Made by a program: the position numbers and the translations under genes. A stretch of DNA of 64,000 nucleotides from Akkermansiaceae bacterium UBA4589 (lineage in GTDB: Bacteria; Verrucomicrobiota; Verrucomicrobiia; Verrucomicrobiales; Akkermansiaceae). The stretch is from assembly GCA_002387565.1 (NCBI GenBank), contig DGJT01000032.1, positions 62,001 to 126,000 of the forward strand, given 5' to 3'. Of this stretch, positions 43,199-53,299 are shown one piece after another; within the stretch, counting starts at the first letter, position 1, and each line of letters opens with the position of its first letter. The notes beneath the pieces were generated by a model. The model was not told where the DNA came from and ran no database searches. It saw only the letters and a program-made list of their open reading frames with translations.

Positions 43199-45919
43199 AT
43201 GTCATTTCAATCTAACTCTGATTTTGTCGATCAATTTACTAAAGGCGATGGTAGCCAAGGTAATTTTTATTCTCTACCTAAATTAAAAGATTACGGTTTC
43301 ACTAACTTATCCAAACTACCTATTTGTATTCGTATTGTTCTCGAGTCTTTATTAAGAAACTTTGACGGTAAAAAAGTAACGGATGTCGATATTAAAAATT
43401 TAGCTAATTACAATGCACAAAATCCTGGTGACTTTGAAATCCCATTCACTGTTGCCCGTGTTGTTTTACAAGATTTTACTGGTGTTCCCCTTCTTGTAGA
43501 TTTAGCAGCTATGCGTTCAGCTGTTAATGACATGAACCAAGACGCCAATATGATTGAGCCTCTTGTCCCTGTGGACTTAGTGGTTGATCACTCTGTACAA
43601 GTCGACTTTGCTGGTTCTCAACTAGCACTTGATAAAAACCTCGAACTAGAGTTTTCTCGTAACCGTGAACGTTATGAATTCCTCAAATGGGGTCAGCAAG
43701 CGTTTGATACATTTTCTGTAGTGCCTCCTGGTATCGGTATTGTTCACCAAGTGAACTTAGAGTACCTTGCTAAAGGTGTCTTAGACAAAGACAATACATT
43801 CTACTTTGATACCTTAGTCGGTACTGATTCACACACCACTATGATTAATGGTCTTGGTGTTGTTGGTTGGGGTGTTGGAGGCATCGAAGCCGAAGCAGGC
43901 ATGCTTGGTCAGCCAGTGACCTTCCTCGTTCCTGAAGTAGTAGGTGTCAACCTTAGCGGAGCACTCAAAGATGGCGTTACTGCAACTGACTTAGCCCTTC
44001 ATGTGACTCAACTACTTCGTGAGAATGGTGTGGTAGGTAAATTTATCGAATTTTATGGTCAAGGTGCTGTTGATTTATCACTTCCTGATAGAGCGACTAT
44101 AGCTAACATGGCTCCTGAATATGGTGCTACTATGGGCTTCTTCCCTGTAGATAGTGAGGCGATTGATTACTTGCGTGGTACAGGTAGAGACGAAGAGCTC
44201 TGCGCTACAGTAGAAAATTACATGAAAGCCCAAGAGCTTTGGGGTATTCCTCAAAAAGGAGATATTGATTACTCTGTTGATCTTGATTTAGATTTAAGCA
44301 CAATTGTGCCTTCTGTTGCTGGACCTAAACGTCCACAGGACAAAATTGCGGTTCCTGAGCTTAAGAACAAGTTTAATGAACTACTTGCAGCGCCTGTAGC
44401 TGACGGTGGATTTGCCAAGGAGAAAAACATCATAGACAACCCTGTTGTCGTCAATAGCAAAGACAATACTGCTGATACTATCAAAGATGGCTCAGTGCTT
44501 ATTGCTGCAATCACTTCATGTACGAATACTTCAAACCCAAGCGTGATGCTTGGTGCAGGTATCCTTGCTAAAAAAGCCAATGAAAAAGGTCTTACCATTA
44601 ACCCTGCGGTTAAAACGTCATTAGGTCCTGGTTCGCGTGTTGTCACAGAGTATCTCAACGAAACTCAATTACAACCTGAGCTAGATAAATTAGGATTCCA
44701 AACTGTAGGCTATGGTTGTACTACCTGTATTGGTAATGCTGGACCTTTAGATGCTGGTATCGAATCAGTAGTTAAAGATGAGAATTTAGTCGTGGCTTCT
44801 GTACTCTCAGGTAACCGTAACTTTGAAGCTCGTATTCATGGCTCTATTCGCTCTAACTTTTTGATGAGTCCTCCTCTTGTAGTCGCTTACGCTATTGCAG
44901 GCACTGTAGATATTGACTTAAGCAATGAAGCACTAGGTACTGATAAAGAAGGTAACCCAGTATTCCTCAAAGACATCTGGCCAACCCAAGAAGAAATCAA
45001 AACAGCTATGGTTTCAGCTCTTAAGCCTGAGGTCTTCAAAAGCCTTTACGGTAACTTTGAAGAGCAAAACCCACGCTGGAATGAAATTCCATCATCAACA
45101 GGTCATGTCTATGACTGGAATGAGCAGTCTACTTATATTCAGCAGCCTCCATTCTTTGATAGCTTTTCTGTCGAACCTAATGACGTGGTTGAAATTAAAA
45201 ATGCTCGCCCATTAGGTATTTTTGCAGACTCTGTAACTACTGATCACATCTCTCCTGCTGGAGCTATTAAGCCAGACAGTCCAGCTGGTCGCTACCTCAA
45301 GGAAAATGGTGTAGAAGTCGCTCTCTTTAACTCTTATGGTTCAAGACGTGGTAATGACCAAGTCATGACACGTGGTACATTTGCTAATGTACGTATCAAG
45401 AACCTTATGGTTCCTGGTACAGAAGGTGGTGTGACTCTATTTTACCCTGAATTAGGCGCCGAAGCTCAAGTCATGGATATTTATGATGCAGCTAAAGCTT
45501 ACGAAGAAACCAGCACTCCACTCGTTGTGATTGGTGGCAATGACTATGGCATGGGATCTTCTCGTGACTGGGCAGCTAAGGGCACTCGCTTATTAGGTGT
45601 TAAAGCCGTAATCACTAAGAGCTTTGAGCGTATTCACCGTTCAAACCTCGTAGGTATGGGTGTACTACCTCTCAACTTTAAGAATGAAGCTGATTATGAC
45701 AAAGTGGTTCATTTGCATGATGCTCAATTCTCTATTTTAGGTTTAGATAATGATCTCTTACCTCAGTCTGAAGCGACTCTCGAGGTCACTACAGGAAAAG
45801 GCGAAGTATTTACCCTCCCTTTAATTGTGAGAATTGATACTCCAGTAGAAATTGATTACTACAGAGCTGGTGGTATTTTGCCATATGTTCTAGCTCAGAT
45901 TCTAGAAGAAAACAGTTAA
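43199..45919 (+). CDS. acnA: Aconitate hydratase, AcnA type
   Basis: 906 residues from the ATG at 43199. The [4Fe-4S] cysteines are in AAITSCTNTSNPSVMLG and GYGCTTCIGNAGPL. Other motifs are FDTLVGTDSHTTMINGLGV, RNFEARIHGSIRSNFL, and the swivelling domain with GNDYGMGSSRDWAAKG. It isomerises citrate and isocitrate. It stands alone and is closed by a strong terminator; with the fumarase gene it gives two TCA enzymes in the window. Confidence 0.96.
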   Translation: MSFQSNSDFVDQFTKGDGSQGNFYSLPKLKDYGFTNLSKLPICIRIVLESLLRNFDGKKVTDVDIKNLANYNAQNPGDFEIPFTVARVVLQDFTGVPLLVDLAAMRSAVNDMNQDANMIEPLVPVDLVVDHSVQVDFAGSQLALDKNLELEFSRNRERYEFLKWGQQAFDTFSVVPPGIGIVHQVNLEYLAKGVLDKDNTFYFDTLVGTDSHTTMINGLGVVGWGVGGIEAEAGMLGQPVTFLVPEVVGVNLSGALKDGVTATDLALHVTQLLRENGVVGKFIEFYGQGAVDLSLPDRATIANMAPEYGATMGFFPVDSEAIDYLRGTGRDEELCATVENYMKAQELWGIPQKGDIDYSVDLDLDLSTIVPSVAGPKRPQDKIAVPELKNKFNELLAAPVADGGFAKEKNIIDNPVVVNSKDNTADTIKDGSVLIAAITSCTNTSNPSVMLGAGILAKKANEKGLTINPAVKTSLGPGSRVVTEYLNETQLQPELDKLGFQTVGYGCTTCIGNAGPLDAGIESVVKDENLVVASVLSGNRNFEARIHGSIRSNFLMSPPLVVAYAIAGTVDIDLSNEALGTDKEGNPVFLKDIWPTQEEIKTAMVSALKPEVFKSLYGNFEEQNPRWNEIPSSTGHVYDWNEQSTYIQQPPFFDSFSVEPNDVVEIKNARPLGIFADSVTTDHISPAGAIKPDSPAGRYLKENGVEVALFNSYGSRRGNDQVMTRGTFANVRIKNLMVPGTEGGVTLFYPELGAEAQVMDIYDAAKAYEETSTPLVVIGGNDYGMGSSRDWAAKGTRLLGVKAVITKSFERIHRSNLVGMGVLPLNFKNEADYDKVVHLHDAQFSILGLDNDLLPQSEATLEVTTGKGEVFTLPLIVRIDTPVEIDYYRAGGILPYVLAQILEENS

Positions 45920-45938
45920 GCTTTATTGCTTAATAATC

Positions 45939-45973
45939 AAAGCTCAGTGAAATTATTTCACTGAGCTTTTTTT
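45939..45973 (+). terminator. Intrinsic terminator after acnA
   Basis: A 14-bp perfect stem, AAAGCTCAGTGAAA / TTTCACTGAGCTTT, with a 3-nt loop and a T-run, 20 bp after the stop. It separates acnA from the Bat operon. Confidence 0.95.
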
Positions 45974-46063
45974 GTACTCTTGAAGCCTTAAGGTTGACGA
46001 AACAAAGCAGTTCCTCTAAAACGATAGCCTTATGGAACTATTGAAAATTACTCAATAATAATA

Positions 46064-46654
46064 ATGATGGTATTAGCCCAACAAAATTTAGTATTCCAAG
46101 GTCCTCGTGATCCAGCTTATTTCGAAGAAAGCTCTATGCTGATTTGGTGGCTTATTTTGGCGGCTCTGTTGATTGTTACTGCCTTTATTATCATTTTGAT
46201 AAAACGCCTTAAAAAACACAATCCCGAAGCTAAGCCTATCAATAAAGCTAGAGATCTACATACATGGGATAATTTAATTAACTACTGGCAACAAGCGGCT
46301 AGTGAAGATCCCTACCCATTAGACTTGATGATTGCTTTACTTAAACAAGGCTCTTACTTAGTCACGCATATTGAGCCAAAACAATCTCAGCTCGATAATT
46401 GGTTAAATTTAACCCCTCAAGAGTTAACCAAAAAGCTTACCCATTCACTCAATCAGAACCCAGAAATCAAAGCAAGTTTTGATATTAAATCCTATTTACA
46501 AAAACTCAATTATTTAGAGCATATTAGATTTAATCCTCAATTTAACCAATTACCACAAAAGCAATTGTTACAAACAACACTTGATGAGTGCCTTGTTTTG
46601 CTTAAGCAAGCAGAGCTCGCCAATCAAACGTCCTTAGAAGAGAATGTTCACTGA
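46064..46654 (+). CDS. Membrane-anchored protein of the Bat operon (DUF4381-like)
   Basis: 196 residues: a membrane helix (WWLILAALLIVTAFIIIL) and a ~150-residue cytoplasmic helical domain (LHTWDNLINYWQQAASEDPY ... ALLKQGSYLVTHIEP). Its size, topology and place directly before BatA suggest the DUF4381-type small subunit of Bat clusters. It overlaps batA by 11 bp. A moxR/DUF58 pair, common just upstream in Bat operons, is missing here. Confidence 0.65.
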   Translation: MMVLAQQNLVFQGPRDPAYFEESSMLIWWLILAALLIVTAFIIILIKRLKKHNPEAKPINKARDLHTWDNLINYWQQAASEDPYPLDLMIALLKQGSYLVTHIEPKQSQLDNWLNLTPQELTKKLTHSLNQNPEIKASFDIKSYLQKLNYLEHIRFNPQFNQLPQKQLLQTTLDECLVLLKQAELANQTSLEENVH

Positions 46655-47633
46655 TTTAACTTTTACTTTTGAAAACTCCTATTGGTTGCTGGCTCTTATT
46701 CCAGTAATTATTAGTTACTTTATTTATTGTCAGGCTAAGCCTACTCATTATCTTATTTTTCCTGGAGTTAAATTTCTCAACCACCAATCTAGCTCGCAAC
46801 AGAAATCTGGAGGGCGCAAACCTCATCACATTTTATTAGGTTGTATTTTATTTTTACTGGTGATTAGTTTAGCTAACCCGTGTAAAAAAAATACCATTAA
46901 GGAGCAAGAACAAGAAGGTATTGATATTATTCTCGCTCTAGATATTTCCTTGTCTATGGATATTCGTGATTTCTATCACTTGGGGATCAAGGAAACACGC
47001 TTAGAAGCAGCTAAACGTGTTGCTCAAGAGTTTATAGCACTAAGGGGTAATGACAGAATTGGCATAGTTATTTTCTCTGGGCAACCTTACCGTATTAGCC
47101 CTATTACTTTTGATCATAACTGGGTCATTGAGCAAATTAAAGATATTGAGATTAACAGTCTCAAAGAACAAGGAACTGCTATTGGGTCTGCTATTGCGGC
47201 CGCTTCATTAGGCCTAAAAAAACAAGGTGCAAAGAGTAAAATCATAGTTCTTATCACTGATGGGGCTAATAATGCGGGTAAGCTAAAACCCAATGATGCT
47301 GCTAAATTAGCAGAGGAATTAGGTATTAGAATTTACACCATTGCTATTGGTAGTGATAATAAACAAGTCGAATACCAAAATAGAATTATTAAACAAAATC
47401 AATTTGATACAACGGCTCTTAAAGAAATTTCAGAAATTACCCATGGTATTTTTCACAGAGCGCAAACAGCTCAAAAACTCCAAGAAGCTTTCGAAAAAAT
47501 TAATGATCTAGAAACCAGTTCCTTTAATAGCCCCACTTATGACCAAATTATTTCTTATCGACCTTACCTTATTATTCTTATGCTGATTTTACTCAGCTTA
47601 TTTATGCTCATCCAATATGGGCCTAAAAAATAA
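46644..47633 (+). CDS. batA: BatA-like VWA membrane protein
   Basis: 329 residues. Two N-terminal membrane helices, a von Willebrand A domain with the metal-ion-dependent adhesion motif D-x-S-x-S (ILALDISLSMDIRD), RIGIVIFSGQPYRISPIT, KIIVLITDGANNAG, and a C-terminal membrane helix (YLIILMLILLSLFMLI). Bat proteins aid aerotolerance or stress survival in Bacteroides and Leptospira. Immediately followed by the batB-like gene (6 bp). Confidence 0.9.
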   Translation: MFTDLTFTFENSYWLLALIPVIISYFIYCQAKPTHYLIFPGVKFLNHQSSSQQKSGGRKPHHILLGCILFLLVISLANPCKKNTIKEQEQEGIDIILALDISLSMDIRDFYHLGIKETRLEAAKRVAQEFIALRGNDRIGIVIFSGQPYRISPITFDHNWVIEQIKDIEINSLKEQGTAIGSAIAAASLGLKKQGAKSKIIVLITDGANNAGKLKPNDAAKLAEELGIRIYTIAIGSDNKQVEYQNRIIKQNQFDTTALKEISEITHGIFHRAQTAQKLQEAFEKINDLETSSFNSPTYDQIISYRPYLIILMLILLSLFMLIQYGPKK

Positions 47634-47639
47634 TTATTT

Positions 47640-49487
47640 ATGACTTATTTTGATCACCCTTCATTCTTTTGGTTATTCCTCTTAATAGGGGTAATCTTGT
47701 TCTGTGCTGTTGTTGGGAAAATACGTCACACCAAAGAGTTAAGTTCATGGATAGCTCCTAGACTTAGCAAAAAGCTACATCAAGATATGGGAACGACAAA
47801 CTATACTTGGCAGCTAGGCTTGCTTAGCTTGGTAATGGCGGCACTCATCATTGCGTTAGCAAAACCTATTCTCAATGAAAAGATTGTTGAAATTTCTATA
47901 GAACAACAAGATGTCTGCCTAATCATTGATACGTCAAAAAGTATGGAGGTCAGAGATGTTACTGTACCACGTATCGAGCAAGCTAAAATTATCGCCCATG
48001 ATATTATTAGTCATTTGCCTTACAGTCGTGTCAGTCTTATTGCCTTTGCTGGAGATGCTTTTACATTAGCTCCTTTCACCCAAGATCATGAAGCGCTAAA
48101 AGACATTATCTCTCAAATGGACACTGATATTATAGGTTCTCAAGGAAGTTCAACAGAGCAGCTTTTTGCTAACCTAAAAAAGCTTCAAAAGCACTACCAA
48201 AATGAACCTTTAATTATTTTAATTTCTGATGGAGAATGGCATGATGATAGCCCCCTGAAAAAAATGATGAGCGAGCTACCTATTAATTCTAAATGGTTAA
48301 CTATAGGCATCGGCACAACAGAAGGAGATTTAATCCCCTCAGCTACAGACCCTAGTGGCTACCTAAAGGATGACAACAATTACACTATACTTAGTCGCCT
48401 TAATTCTGAACAACTGCGTTCATTAGCAAAACTCAGTGCAGGTTCTTATCTAGAAAATCCTTCTACTGCGGCACTCATATCAACCTTAGAATCCAATCTC
48501 GCCAAAACTCAAACCATGCAACAAGGGTCTGAGCAAGTATCTATTAAAAGTGATGCCGTGTTTGCTTATTTGGTTACGGCATTAGTATTACTTCTAATTT
48601 ATATGCTAAAACCATTATTAACTAATAAATCACCTCTCTCTTTAGGTGTATTATTCGCTCTTTTAGTGAGCATACCCACGCAAGAGGCGCAAGCTGTTCT
48701 TTTTAGTCAATCACCTTCTCATGTTCTACACCAAGCAGCTACAGCTTATTACAAGCAAGACTTCAAAACTGCTTATAAAAGGTATAGTAAAGCTTTAACT
48801 TACGATGAGCCTGCTGTTCAAGCAGATGCTTATCAGGGGTTATCCTCCACCCTCTATCAGCAAGGCTGGCAACAACTCGACCCTCAAATAAAAATTAAAG
48901 ATACACAAGGAGTCAGCCTAGAAACTCTTGTCCAAAAAATTCAGACGATTATGCAAACAGGCCAAATCAAGTCTGAGCAGATCGAGAGTACTCGCCAATT
49001 ATGGGAAGAAGCCCTTGGTCAATTAACCCAAGTCCCCGAAACCATTAAAGCTCCCAACCAAGCTGTTATTGAAGCTCTGCTAGAAGCCCTAAAACAAGAG
49101 GAACAAGAACAGGAGCAACAACAAAATCAAGATCAACAAGAAGATTCAGAAAATCAAGACCAGCAAGATCAACAAGAAGGCGATAACCAGCAAAACCAAG
49201 ATTCAGAAAACTCAGAAGATTCATCTCAAGAAAATAATCCAAGCGAAAATAGTGATGATATGCAAGAAGATCAAGGGGATTCAGAGGACTCCAATGAAGG
49301 TCAGGATCAACAACAAGATTCATCTGATACCGAAGATTATCAAGAAGCTAATCAGCAAGAAGCCTCTCAAGAACAACGAGAACAAGCTGAAAAGCTGTTA
49401 GAGCAATATGCTGATTTACAGACAGAAGCTCCAAAAAACTCTGAACTTAAAAAAATAAAAAGCCGTAATAAAGGTAAAAATTATTAG
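47640..49487 (+). CDS. BatB-BatC fusion: VWA domain, TPR, and acidic Gln-rich tail
   Basis: 615 residues. N-terminal membrane helices and a VWA domain with D-x-S-x-S in CLIIDTSKSMEVRD (BatB-like) are followed by a membrane pair near residues 305-350, then TPR-like helices (VLHQAATAYYKQDFKTAYKRYSKALTYDEP), as in BatC. A ~110-residue low-complexity tail of Q, E, D, N and S (about residues 485-595) precedes a basic end. Separate batB and batC genes are usual; here they are one. Downstream gene starts after 2 bp. Confidence 0.85.
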   Translation: MTYFDHPSFFWLFLLIGVILFCAVVGKIRHTKELSSWIAPRLSKKLHQDMGTTNYTWQLGLLSLVMAALIIALAKPILNEKIVEISIEQQDVCLIIDTSKSMEVRDVTVPRIEQAKIIAHDIISHLPYSRVSLIAFAGDAFTLAPFTQDHEALKDIISQMDTDIIGSQGSSTEQLFANLKKLQKHYQNEPLIILISDGEWHDDSPLKKMMSELPINSKWLTIGIGTTEGDLIPSATDPSGYLKDDNNYTILSRLNSEQLRSLAKLSAGSYLENPSTAALISTLESNLAKTQTMQQGSEQVSIKSDAVFAYLVTALVLLLIYMLKPLLTNKSPLSLGVLFALLVSIPTQEAQAVLFSQSPSHVLHQAATAYYKQDFKTAYKRYSKALTYDEPAVQADAYQGLSSTLYQQGWQQLDPQIKIKDTQGVSLETLVQKIQTIMQTGQIKSEQIESTRQLWEEALGQLTQVPETIKAPNQAVIEALLEALKQEEQEQEQQQNQDQQEDSENQDQQDQQEGDNQQNQDSENSEDSSQENNPSENSDDMQEDQGDSEDSNEGQDQQQDSSDTEDYQEANQQEASQEQREQAEKLLEQYADLQTEAPKNSELKKIKSRNKGKNY

Positions 49488-49489
49488 TT

Positions 49490-52066
49490 ATGAAATACTT
49501 ATTCACTCTACTCTTTATCTCTCTGCTCTCTTGGGCTGGAGCTCAGCAGAACTCTGGTCAACCCTATGCTCAAGTTGAAGTGAGTAGCTTCAATGTTATC
49601 GAAGGCGAAACCTTTTTCTTATCTGTAGATATCTACAATGATAAAGCTAAATCACCTCCTCTAATTAGTACTCATCCTAACCTAAGTATTATAGCTTCTG
49701 ATCGTCAATTTCAGCAAAAAAACCGCCAACTTATAGATAGCTTTATTTATCAGGTTACAATCAAAAAATCAGGGATCATTGAGTTGCCACCTATAGAGGT
49801 TTATACTCAGAAAGGTGGTCTTATAAAAACAGCACCTCTTAAGTTTATAGCTCAAGATTTCAGTCAAGTAAGTTGGGATACTCTGACTATTGACCAACAA
49901 ACCTTAGCTTATGGAACCATACTCAATGCGAGTAACTCCAGGCCTTATGTCGGCCAAATGGCGAGTGCTTACCTCAAGGTCTTACTACCTGCTAATATTA
50001 ATATAGAGGAATTTAGAGAATTAGATTTAGCATTCAATAATATTGCAGCAGATCCTTTTTCTCTGCAAAATGCACCTTTTAATAGTGTTAATACTATACG
50101 TGTAGATGGTGCTAAATACCAAATTTACAATTTTAATACGCAATTTTCATGCTTGAACCCTCAAGAAGCCAGTATAGGTGACGGTGAGCTTATTCTTGCC
50201 GTGCGAGCAGTCAATAGATCTATGGGTATTTTTCAAACCTACACTACCATTGATTTGAATTTCAACTTACCTGAAATCACACTCCAGGCACAAAACTTAC
50301 CTGAAGGAAAGCCTGCTGACTTTACTGGTGTCATTGGTGACTTCACTTTATCAAGTAGTGCTAACTTGGAAAATTATACTAGTTTTAGTGATGTAATCAA
50401 TGTGACTTTTAATCTACAAGGTGAAGGCAATTTTAATGATAGCATTATACCAACTATTACAGACACAGACAATTGGCAGGTATACCCCACTCAAATCGTT
50501 AATGCTGTCACGCAGAATAATTACCACGATATAACTTTTCATCAAATTATTCGTAGTAATCAGCCACAAAAAGTAATTCCTAGCTATAGCTTTAATTACT
50601 TCAATCCAAAAACTGGTCAGTATGAAACGGCTCAATCAGAGCCTATTGAATTACCTAGTTTAGTGATTGATTCAGCTACTGCCTTAGCTGAAATCAACAC
50701 ACAAAAGCTCACCCAACCTTTAGGCCTTCTCACCCAACCTTTAGGCTGGAAGCAAGTTATCGTTGCGGACTTATCTAATGAAATAAAGCTTATTTTAAGC
50801 ATTAGTCTAATTGTTCTTACGCTTTATCTTATTATCCTCATTATCATCACTGTCAAAAAATACCAATGTGCCAAGCTTCATCACCAATTAAAGCAACAGC
50901 TTTTACAGACGCTCAATCAGAGTTTAACTAGGCAAAGTTTTTATAAAAACTTACTACACCACCTCGATATCTACCTCAAAAAGAATAATAATCAAAAATT
51001 GCCTAAATCTCTAACCCTTGAGCATGAACAATGGCTCGCTTATGCTTACGATAAAGATAATCAAACATCTTTAGATCATCACCAAGCTAACAAAGCCATT
51101 AAACTTACTCTTAAAGCGGTGCAAAAAACTAAAACTAAAACAAAGCCTAAACCTAAAGCACTTAAAAATCATCATACACTAAGTCTATTTATCCCACTCA
51201 GCTTATGCATATTGAGCTTAATGAGCTCATGGTCTCAAGCAGCTACCAATACTCAACCTGACTACTGGAACCAAGCATTTGAGTTGTATGAACAGGATAA
51301 CACTATCGAAGCCTTAGAGCTCTACCAAAAGCTCATCGATGAATACTCACAAGAAACTTCTAATATAAATCCTTTAGCTGATTTATATTTCAACTTAGGT
51401 GTGTGTTATGAAAAACTGCAACGTGTAGACTTAGCTCATCTCTCTTACCTGTACGCACTAGATATCCAACCCTCACACCCTACAAGCACACATAATTTGG
51501 CCATACTCACCAATAAACAAGATTTTGCTCAACCTGCAGTTAATGCCAGTTGGCTGTCTGTTATTAACAACTACCATCTTTGGATCATTAGCTTAGCTTT
51601 AGTTTTAGCTATTATTTTCCTTTTACACTTAATTTCAGCCAAAAAATCTAATCATAAATCAATCTCTTTATCTCTATTTATTATTTCTTGTATGATTCTA
51701 CTTGGCACCTTAATTTTATATGTATATAATTATTTTTATAAAGAAAGTATTAATGTCAACTCTCATTCTTCTTCTCTAGCTATCATTATTTCCGCTACAT
51801 CTGCTGATTATTTTGAAAGTGCTTCATCTCAAAGCACTCGACTAGGAATCCTCGCCTCTGGAGCTCCTGTTTATGTAAAGGCTCAACGTGAACCTTATTC
51901 ACTGGTTCAACCTATTAGCGACCAACAAGGTCAACCATCTAGTCTAGGTTGGTTAAATAACCAGTTATTCTGTCTTGTATCTCAAGCTCCACAAATCTTA
52001 CTTCAACCGTTTTCTATTTTATCGTCTGATTCCCCTCCGACTAACTCAAACACCCCTCAAAGTTAG
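49490..52066 (+). CDS. BatD-BatE fusion: BatD beta domains, TPR, SH3
   Basis: 858 residues. A signal peptide (MKYLFTLLFISLLSWAGAQQ) and a long periplasmic beta-rich BatD region (residues ~25-410) lead to a membrane helix near 430-450. A cytoplasmic helical stretch follows, then a second membrane segment resembling a signal peptide (LFIPLSLCILSLMSSWSQAA, near residue 565), a TPR region (YWNQAFELYEQDNTIEALELYQKL; LYFNLGVCYEKLQRVDLAHL), two further membrane helices and a terminal SH3-like domain (QSTRLGILASGAPVYVKAQRE). The second half has the BatE layout, so this looks like a batD-batE gene fusion. Confidence 0.82.
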   Translation: MKYLFTLLFISLLSWAGAQQNSGQPYAQVEVSSFNVIEGETFFLSVDIYNDKAKSPPLISTHPNLSIIASDRQFQQKNRQLIDSFIYQVTIKKSGIIELPPIEVYTQKGGLIKTAPLKFIAQDFSQVSWDTLTIDQQTLAYGTILNASNSRPYVGQMASAYLKVLLPANINIEEFRELDLAFNNIAADPFSLQNAPFNSVNTIRVDGAKYQIYNFNTQFSCLNPQEASIGDGELILAVRAVNRSMGIFQTYTTIDLNFNLPEITLQAQNLPEGKPADFTGVIGDFTLSSSANLENYTSFSDVINVTFNLQGEGNFNDSIIPTITDTDNWQVYPTQIVNAVTQNNYHDITFHQIIRSNQPQKVIPSYSFNYFNPKTGQYETAQSEPIELPSLVIDSATALAEINTQKLTQPLGLLTQPLGWKQVIVADLSNEIKLILSISLIVLTLYLIILIIITVKKYQCAKLHHQLKQQLLQTLNQSLTRQSFYKNLLHHLDIYLKKNNNQKLPKSLTLEHEQWLAYAYDKDNQTSLDHHQANKAIKLTLKAVQKTKTKTKPKPKALKNHHTLSLFIPLSLCILSLMSSWSQAATNTQPDYWNQAFELYEQDNTIEALELYQKLIDEYSQETSNINPLADLYFNLGVCYEKLQRVDLAHLSYLYALDIQPSHPTSTHNLAILTNKQDFAQPAVNASWLSVINNYHLWIISLALVLAIIFLLHLISAKKSNHKSISLSLFIISCMILLGTLILYVYNYFYKESINVNSHSSSLAIIISATSADYFESASSQSTRLGILASGAPVYVKAQREPYSLVQPISDQQGQPSSLGWLNNQLFCLVSQAPQILLQPFSILSSDSPPTNSNTPQS

Positions 52067-52145
52067 CTCTCTATAGACGCTGTATTTAGTAAAGCTGTCC
52101 AAGAGAGTTAAAGAAAATTTACCTAATCCCCCTGCTCTACTAATT

Positions 52146-53111
52146 ATGCCTATAAAACGTCTAGAATTCGAATCCGCCTATGTTCTTGAAGCTCTTTTAG
52201 CTGAAGATGAAAAACTACTCAATTACCTCGATGATGAACTAGAGGTAAAAAGTATTACTAGAGACCATTGGATAGAGTTTGAAGGCGAACCACAGGCTTT
52301 AGATAGAAGTCAGCGTGTTTTTGATGACCTACTTTTATCTTATAAACAAAAACAAATAATCACACCTAGTGAATTTAAGCTGTCTGTAGAGCTTAGCAAA
52401 GACTCTTCTGATTTAAACCTGAGCGCCCTAAGCAGCCTTAAGCTCTTAGGTAACAAAGGCAAGCCCTGTATCACCGCTAAAAATCCAGAGCAACTTAGCT
52501 ACCTACAGTCGATGATCGATCATAGTGTTGTTTTCGGTTTAGGTCCTGCTGGAACAGGTAAAACCTATCTTGCGATGGCGATGGCTCTATCACTTTTAGA
52601 GCAAAAGAAAATTCAAAAAATCTATCTCACAAGACCTGCTGTCGAGGCAGGTGAAGAATTAGGCTTCTTACCAGGTGATCTACATGAAAAAGTAGCGCCT
52701 TACCTCACCCCTCTCTATGACGCTATGCAAGCTATGCTTCATCAAGACGAAATCAATCATTATTTACAAAACAATATTATTGAAATCGCACCTCTTGCTT
52801 ACATGCGAGGTCGCACGCTCGCTAATGCTTTTGTTATTTTAGATGAAGCGCAGAACACGACTTGCGAACAAATGTACATGCTCCTGACTCGTCTTGGAGA
52901 AAATAGTCACTGTGCCGTCACTGGTGATTTATCTCAAATTGATCTAAAGCCACGCGTCGACTCTGGGTTGCGTGAAGCCACACAAGTACTAAAATCTTCA
53001 GATAAGATTGCTTTTCATCACTTCACAACACAAGCCATTGTACGTCATCCATTAGTAAAAGAAATTATTGAGTCTTACGAAAAACACCGTAACCCAGGGT
53101 CTGAGGCTTAA
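52146..53111 (+). CDS. PhoH family ATPase
   Basis: 321 residues. An N-terminal KH-like region is followed by the PhoH ATPase core: Walker A VVFGLGPAGTGKTYLAMA, IYLTRPAVEAGEELGFLPGD, Walker B FVILDEAQNTT, and the sensor CAVTGDLSQIDLK. It is grouped with the 7TM-HD and ybeY genes, an arrangement seen in many bacteria and linked to ribosomal RNA maturation and RNA quality control. Confidence 0.93.
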   Translation: MPIKRLEFESAYVLEALLAEDEKLLNYLDDELEVKSITRDHWIEFEGEPQALDRSQRVFDDLLLSYKQKQIITPSEFKLSVELSKDSSDLNLSALSSLKLLGNKGKPCITAKNPEQLSYLQSMIDHSVVFGLGPAGTGKTYLAMAMALSLLEQKKIQKIYLTRPAVEAGEELGFLPGDLHEKVAPYLTPLYDAMQAMLHQDEINHYLQNNIIEIAPLAYMRGRTLANAFVILDEAQNTTCEQMYMLLTRLGENSHCAVTGDLSQIDLKPRVDSGLREATQVLKSSDKIAFHHFTTQAIVRHPLVKEIIESYEKHRNPGSEA

Positions 53112-53285
53112 TTAAATCGCTGATCACCCCTTAGAGCTCTAATTAATTTACAGCATAATAAAAAACCTTGCTTATTTAGCTATACTTTTTACAATCTTGC
53201 CTCCTCAAAGAGGAATACTGCTCACCTAAACTATGTCTAGTGATAGCCCTATCATCACGATTAGTTGTATTTAATTATCTTAATT

Positions 53286-53292
53286 AAAGGAG
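53286..53292 (+). promoter_or_regulatory. Shine-Dalgarno sequence before the 7TM-HD gene
   Basis: AAAGGAG with 7 bp to the ATG at 53300 (10 bp to the next ATG). It is the only strong Shine-Dalgarno match seen before a start in this window and fixes the start of that gene. Confidence 0.75.
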
Positions 53293-53299
53293 CAATTTG

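Noticed and set aside
49066..49323. Antisense open frame opposite the BatB-BatC acidic tail
   Set aside because: A by-product of the low-complexity Gln/Asp/Glu codons on the other strand.
53112..53285. Small stems in the phoH-HD gap (CCTC/GAGG and GTGATAG/TATCATCAC)
   Set aside because: Short, without T-runs or conserved flanks matching either hairpin family.
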